DNA of 64,000 bases from assembly GCA_045105235.1 (NCBI GenBank), contig JBGCDH010000032.1, positions 1 to 64,000 of the forward strand. The letters run 5' to 3'. Shown here one piece after another: positions 42,751 through 51,203 of the stretch. A model generated the notes under the pieces. That model saw only the letters and a list, made by a program, of their open reading frames with translations, was not told the DNA's origin and made no database searches. A program made the translations under genes and the position numbers. Position 1 is the stretch's first letter; every line of letters begins with the position of its first letter. This DNA is from GCA-2684655 sp045105235. GTDB lineage: Bacteria; Planctomycetota; UBA1135; UBA2386.

Positions 42751-43143
42751 TCAGGCAAACGGGTCGTCGGCGACCAGGTTGGTCATTAGGCCCTTGCCGC
42801 CGCGCGCCGTCAGCACGCCGAAAGCCACCAGGATCACGATGGCGCGCTCTGCCGGATCGGCCGGCCATGTGAGGCTCCCCTGGGCCCACAGGTAGATGAG
42901 CCCGAGCAGCATCAGTTCGCAGACCATCTGCAGGCCGTGGCTTCGGAGGTGCACGAGGCCGAGCGCGACGGTCGCGGCGACGTCTCCGAAAAAGAGTCCG
43001 CTCAGAATGGCCGGGCCGCAGGGGTAGTTCGGCAGCACCGCAGCGCAGGCGCCATAGGCGAGCACGCGCACCAGCAGGCCCGTAAACGCGATGGCCGCGT
43101 CGACGCGCTCCAGGCAGATCGGTTCTTTGCTGGCAGATCGCAT
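42751..43143 (-). CDS. small membrane protein of unknown function
   Basis: A 130-aa protein with about four hydrophobic segments (A-I-A-F-T-G-L-L-V-R-V-L-A-Y-G-A-C-A-A-V, I-L-S-G-L-F-F-G-D-V-A-A-T-V-A-L, L-Q-M-V-C-E-L-M-L-L-G-L-I-Y-L, A-I-V-I-L-V-A-F-G-V-L). I chose the ATG at 43143 because a strong GAGGAGG site lies just upstream; an ATG at 43164 is also possible. It precedes the FG-GAP pair on the same strand, 139 bp before paralogue A, so co-transcription is possible but not shown. Confidence 0.65.
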   Translation of the reverse strand: MRSASKEPICLERVDAAIAFTGLLVRVLAYGACAAVLPNYPCGPAILSGLFFGDVAATVALGLVHLRSHGLQMVCELMLLGLIYLWAQGSLTWPADPAERAIVILVAFGVLTARGGKGLMTNLVADDPFA

Positions 43144-43200
43144 GACCTCCTCCTGCATCGTCATCGTGGCTCCGGGAGTAAAGTCCGCTATCGTGCGGCG

Positions 43201-44115
43201 ATGCGTTGGGTGTTTGCGGCGCCTCTAATCCTTGGCTTGTGCGGCTGCATCGGGTTCCACCCGCTGGAGCCCGACTGGCGTCGTTCGAAGAACGGCGGCG
43301 ACGATGTTGATGCGGCGATGTCGGCCGACGCCGAACTGGTGGCGCGGGCGCGGCGGCAGGCGTCGGCTTGGCGTTCTATTGGCGAGAGCTACAAGGGGCG
43401 ACCTCTGCGCATTTGCCAGATCGGCCGCGGTCCCCGGCGGGTTCTGTGGATCGGCGGCATCCACGGCAACGAGCAAGAAGGCGTCGTCGCGACGGACGAG
43501 CTGCCCGAAGCGTTCATCCAGGTGCCGGGTGCGCTCAACGAGGTCACGCTGACTATCCTCGAAGACGTCAATCCGGACGGCCGGGCCAGCAACAGCCGGC
43601 ACAACGCCCAGGGCATCGACCTCAACCGCAATTATCCGGCGACCAACTTTCTGCCGGGTCGCAACTACGGCAAGCGGCCGCTCGACCAGCCCGAGGCGAA
43701 GGCGCTGCACGATCTTATCCAGGCGGAGCGGCCGCATCTGGTGATTGTGGCGCACAGCTGGGGCAACGACCACTTCATCAATTTTGACGGGCCGGCCGTT
43801 GAGCTCGCGGAGCTGTTCTCGCGCTGCTCGGGCTATCGCGTCAAGCCGTCGGATCGCATCTCGCCAACGCCGGGGTCCCTTGGCTCGTGGGTCGGCCGCA
43901 CGCTCGGTGTGCCGATTCTGACGCTCGAATACGAGCGCGGCCGCGCGGCGCGCCAGTGCTGGCTCGAGACGCGCGAAGCCATCCTGGCGGTGATCCTCGC
44001 TCGCGAGCCGGTTGGCGGTTTGCCCGCTGGCGACGTGACCTCGCGCAGCCCGGCATCGTCGCGAAGCCCGGTATCGTCGCGCAGCCCGGCATCCTCGCGA
44101 AGCCTCGCACGCTGA
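43201..44115 (+). CDS. M14-type carboxypeptidase / murein peptide amidase-like lipoprotein
   Basis: A 304-aa lipoprotein (signal A-A-P-L-I-L-G-L-C-G-C, lipid Cys14 or 16). The M14 zinc site is G-G-I-H-G-N-E with His88 and Glu91, plus His185 in I-V-A-H-S-W-G. The substrate motif N-R-N-Y-P-A-T-N-F and the catalytic Glu243 in L-T-L-E-Y-E-R-G are intact. Among M14 enzymes it is closest to short MpaA-like amidases that cut gamma-D-Glu-diaminopimelate bonds. Its stop overlaps the first permease gene by one base (TGATG), so it belongs to a murein-peptide type operon. The C-terminal tail S-R-S-P-A-S-S is encoded by an 18-bp tandem repeat and is probably disordered. Confidence 0.82.
   Translation: MRWVFAAPLILGLCGCIGFHPLEPDWRRSKNGGDDVDAAMSADAELVARARRQASAWRSIGESYKGRPLRICQIGRGPRRVLWIGGIHGNEQEGVVATDELPEAFIQVPGALNEVTLTILEDVNPDGRASNSRHNAQGIDLNRNYPATNFLPGRNYGKRPLDQPEAKALHDLIQAERPHLVIVAHSWGNDHFINFDGPAVELAELFSRCSGYRVKPSDRISPTPGSLGSWVGRTLGVPILTLEYERGRAARQCWLETREAILAVILAREPVGGLPAGDVTSRSPASSRSPVSSRSPASSRSLAR
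44041..44110. repeat. 18-bp tandem repeat in the amidase 3' end
   Basis: Units 44041-44058, 44059-44076 and 44077-44094 follow TCGCGCAGCCCGGCATCG with few changes, and a fourth partial copy reaches 44110. In frame, it adds a repetitive Ser/Arg/Pro/Ala tail to the carboxypeptidase. Confidence 0.85.
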
Positions 44116-45149
44116 TGACGTCCTGGCTTTTGCGACGAATGGGCTGGCTGCTGCTGACGCTGCTCGGCGTCACGTTCGTCACGTTCTTTGTGCTCGATCG
44201 CGCGCCGATTGACCGCGCGGAGCTGGAGGCCGATCGACTTTCACAGTCGAGCGCCGAAGTTGGCAGCGCCATCACCAGCGACGCCGAGCGGGCCGAAGCG
44301 GTGCGCGGTCTGCGGATTCGCTACGGCATGATCGACGCCGAGACCGGCAAGCCAGCACCTCTTTGGCGGCGCTACTTCGCCTGGCTCGGCAACGCGATGA
44401 CGCTGCAGCTAGCTGGCCCCGGCGAAGACCAGGCCGCGTTTTGGCGCCGGCTCGCAGAGGCCGCGCCGGTGACGCTGCTGCTCGGTCTGCTCGGCCTGGG
44501 GATCGCGTTTGGGGCGGGGCTGCCGTTTGGGGTTTGGGTCGGCCGCCGTGCGGGTCGTCGCAGCGAGAGCCTCTGCTCGGGTGCTTTGCTGGCGGGGATT
44601 GCCGTGCCAGAGTTTTTGATGGCGACTCTGCTGTTGCTGCTGCTGAGCTCGGCGTGGCTGCAGTGGTTTCCGGCCAGCGGCCTGCGCTCGATCGGCGCCC
44701 GTGACTTCGCCTTCATCTGGCAGGTGCTGGACTTTGTATGGCACCTGATCCTGCCGGTGTTTGTGCTGTCGGTGGGACCGTTTGTGATGGTCTCGCGCTT
44801 TGTCCGCGACGCGGTTGTTCGCACCGAGCGCGCCCCGTTTTTGGCCAACTTGCGCGCTCTCGGGATGCCTGAGCGCGAAATCGGGCGTCGCTTGATGCGG
44901 CACGGCTCGACGCCGGTCGCGACGTTGGCCGGTGGCCTCTTGCCCATGGTTGTCGGCGGCTCGATCGTGGTCGAGAACCTGTTTTCACTCGATGGCCTCG
45001 GGCACCTCGCGTTTCAGGCTGTGCTGGACCAGGACCAGGCGATGGTCATGGCGCTGGTCCTGTTGACGTCGGTGGTCACGCTCATGGCCCTGTTGGTCTC
45101 AGACTTCCTGCATCGACTCGTCGATCCACGCGTGAGGCTTCACGCGTGA
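44115..45149 (+). CDS. ABC transporter permease, DppB type
   Basis: A 344-aa inner-membrane protein with six helices. The first helix (L-L-R-R-M-G-W-L-L-L-T-L-L-G-V-T-F-V-T-F) and the EAA-like loop (L-R-A-L-G-M-P-E-R-E-I-G-R-R-L) are typical of oligopeptide permeases of the DppB/OppB family. It is coupled to the amidase gene upstream (TGATG) and to the DppC-type gene downstream (4-bp overlap). No substrate-binding protein or ATPase is encoded nearby, so those parts must come from elsewhere. A role in uptake of murein peptides is inferred from the neighbouring amidase. Confidence 0.92.
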   Translation: MTSWLLRRMGWLLLTLLGVTFVTFFVLDRAPIDRAELEADRLSQSSAEVGSAITSDAERAEAVRGLRIRYGMIDAETGKPAPLWRRYFAWLGNAMTLQLAGPGEDQAAFWRRLAEAAPVTLLLGLLGLGIAFGAGLPFGVWVGRRAGRRSESLCSGALLAGIAVPEFLMATLLLLLLSSAWLQWFPASGLRSIGARDFAFIWQVLDFVWHLILPVFVLSVGPFVMVSRFVRDAVVRTERAPFLANLRALGMPEREIGRRLMRHGSTPVATLAGGLLPMVVGGSIVVENLFSLDGLGHLAFQAVLDQDQAMVMALVLLTSVVTLMALLVSDFLHRLVDPRVRLHA

Positions 45150-46150
45150 GTCGGTCGCCATCTTGGCTGAGGCAGCGGCTGCGGCCGGGCTCGGGCTGGT
45201 TCCGGCGCTGGCTGCCGTGGGCGGTCGTTGGTGCCACGCTGGTCGTCGGGCTGCTTGCGCCGCTGCTTGCCAACGAAGTGCCGCTGGTCGCCAGCGTCGA
45301 TGGCGTGCTGCGCTTCCCTGCGTTTGCGGACCTGTTCGGTTCAGCTCCTCCCGGCCCGGAGGATTTGTCCTGGAAGCAGTGGTGGTCGCGGCTTGACGTC
45401 GGCGAAAGTGAAAGCTGGGCCTGGATGCCGCCATGGCCCTATGGCCCGGTCGAGACCAGTGCGGACCGCTTCTACGAAAAGCCGTGCTTGGCCCATCCGT
45501 TTGGCAGTGACGACACCGGTCGCGACGTCCTGGCCCGGGTTGTGCACGGCGCCAATACGGCTGTATTGCTCGGCTTGCCTTCGGTGTTGGCGGCCGCGCT
45601 GATTGGCACTGCGCTTGGCGCCTGGGCCGGCTTTGCGCGCGGTGCCGCCGACGTCTTTGTGCAGCGGCTCACCGAGCTGTTTCTGTGCTTTCCGAACCTG
45701 CTGTTCCTGCTGTTTGCCGCCGCGTTCTTCGGTAGTTCGGCCGTTGGCTTGACGATTGTCATGACGGCGCTGTTTTGGATCAGCTTTGCGCGCATCGTGC
45801 GCGGCGAGGTGCTGTCGCTGCGCGAACGCGACTTTGTGCACGTCGCGCTTGGGCTCGGCGTCTCGCGCCTGCGCGTGGTGGTGCGGCACATCCTGCCGCA
45901 GCTGCTTGGCCAGATCGGCGTCACCATCGCGTTTTGCCTGGCCGCGGCGATCGTGGCCGAATCGACGCTGTCGTTTTTGGGGCTTGGGCCGACGGCCGAC
46001 AGCTCGTGGGGCGTGATGCTGCGCCAGGGCAACGAGCTCGCCGCTGCCGGGATGTGGCACCTGTGGCTGTTTCCGGCGGTCGCCATTGTCGCCGTCGTGG
46101 TCTCATGCCACGTCTTGGCGGACCGCCTGCGGCGCTGTCGCTGGCGCTAG
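45146..46150 (+). CDS. ABC transporter permease, DppC type
   Basis: A 334-aa inner-membrane protein of the DppC/OppC family. Features are the first helix W-L-P-W-A-V-V-G-A-T-L-V-V-G-L-L-A-P-L-L, H-P-F-G-S-D-D-T-G-R-D-V-L-A-R in the periplasmic loop, the EAA loop A-L-G-L-G-V-S-R-L-R-V-V, and S-F-L-G-L-G near the end. A periplasmic loop of about 90 residues between helix 1 and the GTDxxGRD-like motif (D-L-S-W-K-Q-W-W-S-R-L-D-V) is longer than usual. The GTG start overlaps the DppB stop by four bases. It converges on moaA. Confidence 0.92.
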   Translation: MSRSPSWLRQRLRPGSGWFRRWLPWAVVGATLVVGLLAPLLANEVPLVASVDGVLRFPAFADLFGSAPPGPEDLSWKQWWSRLDVGESESWAWMPPWPYGPVETSADRFYEKPCLAHPFGSDDTGRDVLARVVHGANTAVLLGLPSVLAAALIGTALGAWAGFARGAADVFVQRLTELFLCFPNLLFLLFAAAFFGSSAVGLTIVMTALFWISFARIVRGEVLSLRERDFVHVALGLGVSRLRVVVRHILPQLLGQIGVTIAFCLAAAIVAESTLSFLGLGPTADSSWGVMLRQGNELAAAGMWHLWLFPAVAIVAVVVSCHVLADRLRRCRWR

Positions 46151-46156
46151 CGCGAG

Positions 46157-47185
46157 CTAGCCGCCGCGTGTGTGCATCTCAAGATGCGGATTGTCGCGCA
46201 TGCCCTCAGCCGGCAGGAGCGCCGTGCGATCGGGCATGCCAGCTCGAATCTCAGCGCCGCGGTCCTGGCGCGCCGCCCAGACCTCTGCGAGGCGCCGCTG
46301 CACCGTGCGATCGTCTGCGCCGGAGCGCAGCAGCGAGCGAAGGTCGGTGCCCGCGGTCGCGTAGAGGCACGTAAACCACGTGCCGTCAGCGGTCAGTCGC
46401 GCACGATCGCAGGTTGCGCAGAAGGGCTGCGTGACGGAGCTGATGATGCCAAACGTCGTGCCGTCCGGCAGCTGGAAGCGCTCGGCTGGGGCGCTGTCGG
46501 TGCGCACGATCGGGGTGATGACGCCAAACGCTTCGGTCAGGATTGCGAGGATGCGGGCCCGGCTGATGACTCGCTCCATGTTCCAGCGGGTCGCCCCGCC
46601 GACGTCCATGTATTCGATGAAGCGCAGCTCGACGCCGCCCGCCCTGGCAAACTCCAGCAGGCGCGGCAGCTCCTCGTCGTTGACGCCGGCGATTGCGACG
46701 GTGTCGAGTTTGGTGCCGGTAAATCCAGCGGAGCGCGCGGCTTCGATGCCCGCCTGCACGCGGTCGAGGTCGTCGCGCCGCGTCAGCATGCGAAACGTGT
46801 CGCGATCGAGTGTGTCGATGCTGACGGTCAGGCGCTGGAGACCGGCCTTCTTGAGGTCTTTGGCGTGGCGTTCGAGCAGCACGCCGTTGGTCGTCATCGC
46901 CAGTTCGCGCACGGCCGAGCGCTCGGCAAGCATCGCGACTAGCTGTGGCAGGTCGCGTCGCAGCAGCGGCTCGCCGCCGGTCAGGCGGATCTTGTTGACG
47001 CCGAGGGCCACAAACGAATCGACGATCCGCACGGTCTCCTCAAACGTCAGCACGTCCCCTTTGGGCAGCCACGTGTAGTTCTCTTCGGGCATGCAGTAGT
47101 TGCACCGAAGGTTGCAGCGGTCGGTGACCGAAAGGCGCAGGTTGCGCATCGGTCGACCCAGGCGGTCCGTGATCTCAGCTGGCAT
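46157..47185 (-). CDS. moaA: GTP 3',8-cyclase MoaA
   Basis: A 342-aa radical SAM enzyme that makes the first intermediate of molybdenum cofactor synthesis. The N-terminal cluster motif is C-N-L-R-C-N-Y-C in S-V-T-D-R-C-N-L-R-C. G-G-E-P-L-L-R and S-I-D-T-L binding motifs follow. The C-terminal second cluster is F-C-A-T-C-D-R-A-R with a third Cys in F-T-C-L-Y, and the protein ends in the essential Gly-Gly (H-T-R-G-G). ATG 47185 gives the family-like start M-P-A-E-I-T-D-R-L-G-R-P; a GTG at 47197 would add four residues. No other moa genes are present here. Confidence 0.96.
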   Translation of the reverse strand: MPAEITDRLGRPMRNLRLSVTDRCNLRCNYCMPEENYTWLPKGDVLTFEETVRIVDSFVALGVNKIRLTGGEPLLRRDLPQLVAMLAERSAVRELAMTTNGVLLERHAKDLKKAGLQRLTVSIDTLDRDTFRMLTRRDDLDRVQAGIEAARSAGFTGTKLDTVAIAGVNDEELPRLLEFARAGGVELRFIEYMDVGGATRWNMERVISRARILAILTEAFGVITPIVRTDSAPAERFQLPDGTTFGIISSVTQPFCATCDRARLTADGTWFTCLYATAGTDLRSLLRSGADDRTVQRRLAEVWAARQDRGAEIRAGMPDRTALLPAEGMRDNPHLEMHTRGG

Positions 47186-47251
47186 CTCGCCAAGCACGAT
47201 AACACGTCACCGGGGCCGTTCGAGGGGGGCGGCGGTGGTCCTACACTAGTG

Positions 47252-49009
47252 CTAGTTGGGCAAAGCCTCAGCCAATCGGCGTAGGCGCAGCAGCCGGCCG
47301 CGCGATGGGGTGCCGCCTTCCAGGTCGATCGGTGGCTCGGGCAGCTCGAGAATGCGCTGCAACGCCGCTGCGGACGCATGCCGCGTATGTTCGGGGGTCT
47401 GCGGGTCGCCCAGCATTTTGACCAGGGCTTCGGCGACCGGGCGGCGCGGCCGGCGCACGACCGCGTTCCAAAGCTGCGTTGGCACCGGCCGTTGGCGCAT
47501 CGCTTTCGTCAGCTCCTCGCCGCCTTGGCGAGCAATGTGGAGCGAGCGCACATCGACGCGGTCGCGCTGTTTGCGGGCGGTGGCCAGCACGCTCTCGATG
47601 TCCTGGTCAAATTCGTTGCCAAAGGCGAGCGTCAGCACGCGCTGAAGCACCTTCTGATGGTTCTCTAGCTGCTCGCAGACGCCGCGTCCGGCCTTGGCGA
47701 TGCGCGCAAACTGCTCGCGCGTATCGTCGCCCGCGCGGTCGGGATTGGTGACGAGCGTGTGCACAAACGACCGCCGATTCTTGGTAAAGGAGCGAACCAT
47801 CAACAGCAGTCGGCGCAGGTCGCTGTTGTGGGTAGGTGCGTCTCCGGCGAGGACCACAACGCGGCGCGCCTGCGGCCGCCACTTTTGTGAAAACGCCTGC
47901 TGGATGCCCGCCATGACGTCCTCGGGCCGATCGCCGCCGCCCTCGGCGCCGATAAACTGAACGAAGTTCGTGGCCCGCCAGTAGTCAAGATCGAGCGGCA
48001 CGTGGCGCACGAGATACTCTTCGCGGCGACTGCGATCACGGTAGGTGACCAGCCCGACGCGGGCGCCGGGCACCAGCGAGCGCAGCACTTCGAGCATCTC
48101 GACGATGCTCGACTTGGTGTCCTCGATGGTGCGGGTCATCGAGCCGGTGCTGTCGAAGACAAACACGATGTCGAGCCCGCTCGACTGCAGCTCGGCGACG
48201 CGGTCGGCAAAGTTGCCGCTGCCCTTGTCGCCGTCGTCGGGTGCGGCGCCGCCGCGGCCGCCGCCGAGCAGGCTCGGGCGTTTGCGCGGTGCCAGGACCG
48301 GGTTGTCGCGCAGGACTTCGAATGTCGGCTTCAGGCCGGAGAGCTGTGGTTCGGGCACGCTCGGCTCGGCGAACTCGACTTCTTGCAGCTCGGTTTCTGC
48401 CGGGGCTTCGGCGGCGACTTCGGGCGCTTCTGGAGTGGTGTCCTGGATCTGCGCACTCGCCGACATGTCGAAGCCGTGTCGGGCCAGCTTTTGGCCGCCT
48501 CTCTTTTGGGGCGGCATCAGCGTGACGAGCAGCAGCAGCGCGATCAGGTGGAGCACCAGCGAGAGCGCGAGCCACGGCGCGCGGCGCATTTCGCGGCCCA
48601 TCTGGTCGGCGAAAGACTCCTCGCGATAGCGGAGCGCCGCAGCGGCCACGCGAATCTGGGCCTTGCGGCGATCGTTCGCGGCGCGGCGAAGTTCGGGCAG
48701 CGGCACCATGGTTGCCTCGCCGTCATCTTGGATTACGACGATCAGCTCGCCGGCCAGGGCAATGCGGTCGCCTGCCTTCAGCTCGGCGCTGGTGGCGCGC
48801 TCCTCGTTGACCAGCAGGCCCGCCTCGCCGCTCAAATCCTTGAGCTGCGCGCCGGCGTCGGTGATCTCCAGCTGCGCGTGCTGAGGCTCCGTGCCCTGGA
48901 CGCGAAGGTCGCATTCGTCGCTGCTGCCGAGCAGGTAGGTGCGACCGGGCTCCAGCGCATGGCGCTGTTCGCCGATTCGCAGGGCGAGTAGGGGGAGGGC
49001 AGGAGCCAC
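47252..49009 (-). CDS. FHA / vWA membrane protein
   Basis: A 585-aa protein with three parts. Residues 1-100 are an FHA domain (Y-L-L-G-S-S-D-E-C-D-L, Q-H-A-Q-L-E-I, L-K-D-L-S, V-N-E-E). A membrane helix spans about 146-165 (W-L-A-L-S-L-V-L-H-L-I-A-L-L-L-L-V). After a Pro/Glu-rich linker, residues 280-450 form a vWA domain with MIDAS motif F-D-S-T-G-S-M (286-291) and D-A-P-T-H-N. The tail is helical. The FHA faces the cytoplasm and the vWA is outside, suggesting signalling from a phosphothreonine partner to an extracytoplasmic binding surface. GTG 49009 starts the FHA; the frame is open further upstream. It is divergent from rsmD. Confidence 0.8.
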   Translation of the reverse strand: MAPALPLLALRIGEQRHALEPGRTYLLGSSDECDLRVQGTEPQHAQLEITDAGAQLKDLSGEAGLLVNEERATSAELKAGDRIALAGELIVVIQDDGEATMVPLPELRRAANDRRKAQIRVAAAALRYREESFADQMGREMRRAPWLALSLVLHLIALLLLVTLMPPQKRGGQKLARHGFDMSASAQIQDTTPEAPEVAAEAPAETELQEVEFAEPSVPEPQLSGLKPTFEVLRDNPVLAPRKRPSLLGGGRGGAAPDDGDKGSGNFADRVAELQSSGLDIVFVFDSTGSMTRTIEDTKSSIVEMLEVLRSLVPGARVGLVTYRDRSRREEYLVRHVPLDLDYWRATNFVQFIGAEGGGDRPEDVMAGIQQAFSQKWRPQARRVVVLAGDAPTHNSDLRRLLLMVRSFTKNRRSFVHTLVTNPDRAGDDTREQFARIAKAGRGVCEQLENHQKVLQRVLTLAFGNEFDQDIESVLATARKQRDRVDVRSLHIARQGGEELTKAMRQRPVPTQLWNAVVRRPRRPVAEALVKMLGDPQTPEHTRHASAAALQRILELPEPPIDLEGGTPSRGRLLRLRRLAEALPN

Positions 49010-49272
49010 GGAACGTTTGTATCGTCTACGGGCGCCCTTGCCACGAGGGGGGTCTTGGCAGCTCGTGGCCGGGAGCCATGCGGAAGCCTGGGAGGGGCTC
49101 CGCGGTCCGAGAATCCGCGGCAGCGGCCTCGCGGGGATCCCAGTCGGGAACTCTGGACCCCAAAACGGGCGGTTTGTCAGCTCCGCCACGGAAATCCTGG
49201 GCCGATATGCGGGGCAGAGGCCAGCACGGGCGTTGCGCGCAGGCGTTCTGCCTGCCACCATCTTCCGCGGAT

Positions 49273-50415
49273 ATGAGCCTTCGCATCATTGGTGGAGAGT
49301 TTGGTGGACGGGCGCTCAAGTCCGTTCGTGGCATGGGGACACGTCCGTTGCTCGGGCAGGTTCGTGAGTCCTTGTTCAACATCCTCGGCGACCGGGTCGA
49401 AGGCGCATTCGTTTGGGATCTGTTCGCCGGCAGCGGTGGTTCAGGCCTCGAAGCGCTGTCGCGCGGTGCCGCCCGCGTGCTCTTCGTGGAGAAGAGCGGT
49501 CGGGTCGTCGACGTGCTGCGCAACAACCTGCGCGCACTTGGCGATGTCGAGGGGCGCGGGGTCGTGATGCGCGGCGACGCTTGGGATCCACCGTTGATGC
49601 ATCGTCCCGTATTCGGAGCGGACCGCGTTGCCGCCGTGGGCGCGGATGCTGGCGACGATGGCGACGCCGGGCCCGCAGCCGCCTCGGACGTCGAAGTCGC
49701 ACCGGACGTGATCTTCCTCGACCCGCCCTACTCGATGGTCGCCGAGGATCCGGTCAAGTCGCTGGCGCGTGCGCGGCGATTGCTGGACCGCACGGCGCCT
49801 GGCGGCTGCGTGCTGTTCCACTTCGAGAGCGGTGTGCTCGACGAAGACGACTTCGACGGCGACCTCGAAGTCGACCTGCGTGAGTGGGGTTCAAGCGTCG
49901 TTGCGATCATGTGGCGCGAGGGCGAGGCTCCTGCCGCATCGAAAAAGCGCGCCAAGAAGGCAAAGGTCACCAAGAAGAAGACCAAGGCCGCCAAGGGATC
50001 TGCCAAGTCGAAATCCGGTAAGGCCAAGGCGGCAAAGGCCGAGACCTCAAAGGCTGAGACCGAGAGGGTCGTCGCGAGTGAAATCGAGGCCGACGATGCT
50101 GAGCTGGTTCACGTTCCGGAGAGCGCTAGCGTTCCCGAGCAGGGCGATCAGCTTGCCAGCGATGCGGTCGAAAGTGGCGCGCCTGAAAGCGGCGAGGTGA
50201 CCGAGCCTGAGGCCAAGAAGGCCCCTGCGAAGAAGAAGGCAGCCAAGAAGAAGGTCGCCAAGAAGCCGGCCGCAAAGAAGAAAGCGGTCAAGAAGGCGGC
50301 CAAGAAGACCGCCAAGAAGGCGGTCAAGAAGGTCGTCAAGAAGGCCGCGAAGAAGAAGGCCGCTGTGCGTGTCGAAGACGGCGACAAGCTCGACGACAAG
50401 CCCAGCGAGTCCTAG
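49273..50415 (+). CDS. rsmD: 16S rRNA (guanine966-N2)-methyltransferase RsmD with histone H1-like tail
   Basis: A 380-aa protein. The first 215 residues are RsmD: L-R-I-I-G-G-E-F-G-G-R, T-R-P-L-L-G-Q-V-R-E-S-L-F-N-I-L, the SAM site D-L-F-A-G-S-G-G-S-G-L-E-A (49-61) and the catalytic D-P-P-Y (150-153). About 30 acidic/Ala residues are inserted at 113-143. From residue 220 a low-complexity tail rich in Lys and Ala (A-K-K-A-K-V-T-K-K-K, then V-A-K-K-P-A-A-K-K-K) resembles the C-terminal tails of histone H1 and bacterial HU-like fusions. RsmD is normally about 190-200 residues. It probably binds nucleic acid more tightly than normal RsmD. The next gene starts 28 bp downstream. Confidence 0.92.
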   Translation: MSLRIIGGEFGGRALKSVRGMGTRPLLGQVRESLFNILGDRVEGAFVWDLFAGSGGSGLEALSRGAARVLFVEKSGRVVDVLRNNLRALGDVEGRGVVMRGDAWDPPLMHRPVFGADRVAAVGADAGDDGDAGPAAASDVEVAPDVIFLDPPYSMVAEDPVKSLARARRLLDRTAPGGCVLFHFESGVLDEDDFDGDLEVDLREWGSSVVAIMWREGEAPAASKKRAKKAKVTKKKTKAAKGSAKSKSGKAKAAKAETSKAETERVVASEIEADDAELVHVPESASVPEQGDQLASDAVESGAPESGEVTEPEAKKAPAKKKAAKKKVAKKPAAKKKAVKKAAKKTAKKAVKKVVKKAAKKKAAVRVEDGDKLDDKPSES

Positions 50416-50443
50416 GGCGGGCTCGCCCGACGCCGACGAACCG

Positions 50444-51199
50444 ATGTTTGCCCGCTTGTTTCCGGCTCGGTGCCCCGTCGATTCGGCCTCCAGCGACTGG
50501 CTTGTCTACCGGCTTGGTTGGCTGGTCGAGACCTTTGGTCTCGAGGCGGGCCTGCAGTCCGTGCTGCGGCCGACCGAAGAGGACTTTCCCGAACGGTTTG
50601 ACGGGGAGCGAGACTCCCTCTGGCCGGCCCTCGAGCGAATCGCGGCGCGGCTCGGGGTTCCGATCGATGCCATCGATCTCAACGTCTACGACAAAGAGGA
50701 TTCGCATGGGGATCTGATGCGAGCGTCAGGTCTCGACGGGCGGTGGTCCTCGACGGGGGCGGCGGGCTTCTACTTCGAGGGCAGTCGGCACTACTCCATC
50801 AACGTCGAGCGCTCGGTTGCCAAGCATCCGACCAGCGCGGTTGCGACCCTCGCACACGAGCTGTGCCACGCGCTGTTGCTGGGCGGGCGCCACCTAAAGG
50901 GCGACGAAGAGGACGGCGAGCCGCTCACGGATCTGGCGGCCGTCTTCTTTGGCTACGGCATCTTCACCGCCAACTCGCTGATACGCGAGTCGTCATGGCA
51001 CTCCGCGGCGAGGAGCGGCTGGTCGGTTGGCCGGCAAGGATACCTGACGTTTCCGATCGTCGGCTACGCCCTGGCGCTGCACGCTTCGCTGCGCGCGGAG
51101 AGTCGGCCGCGCTGGGGACGCTATCTGCGGGCGGACGCGCGGGCGCCGTTTCGGCAGGGTATGCGGTACCTGCGGCAGCGCGGCGCCGGCTGGCAGTAG
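50444..51199 (+). CDS. HExxH domain protein of unknown function
   Basis: A 251-aa cytoplasmic protein with a zinc-peptidase motif L-A-H-E-L-C-H-A-L-L (HELCH 138-142) and a downstream E-P-L-T-D-L-A-A-V-F-F-G that may hold the third ligand. The N-terminal half is helical (W-L-V-Y-R-L-G-W-L-V-E-T-F-G-L). No signal or membrane segment is seen. It starts with ATG at 50444, just after rsmD on the same strand, so the two could be co-transcribed. It may be a non-secreted metallopeptidase, but the family is not named. Confidence 0.65.
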   Translation: MFARLFPARCPVDSASSDWLVYRLGWLVETFGLEAGLQSVLRPTEEDFPERFDGERDSLWPALERIAARLGVPIDAIDLNVYDKEDSHGDLMRASGLDGRWSSTGAAGFYFEGSRHYSINVERSVAKHPTSAVATLAHELCHALLLGGRHLKGDEEDGEPLTDLAAVFFGYGIFTANSLIRESSWHSAARSGWSVGRQGYLTFPIVGYALALHASLRAESRPRWGRYLRADARAPFRQGMRYLRQRGAGWQ

Positions 51200-51203
51200 A
51201 CCG

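Noticed and set aside
44041..44110. Repeat cluster as a CRISPR array
   Set aside because: Contiguous 18-bp units without spacers, inside a coding frame.
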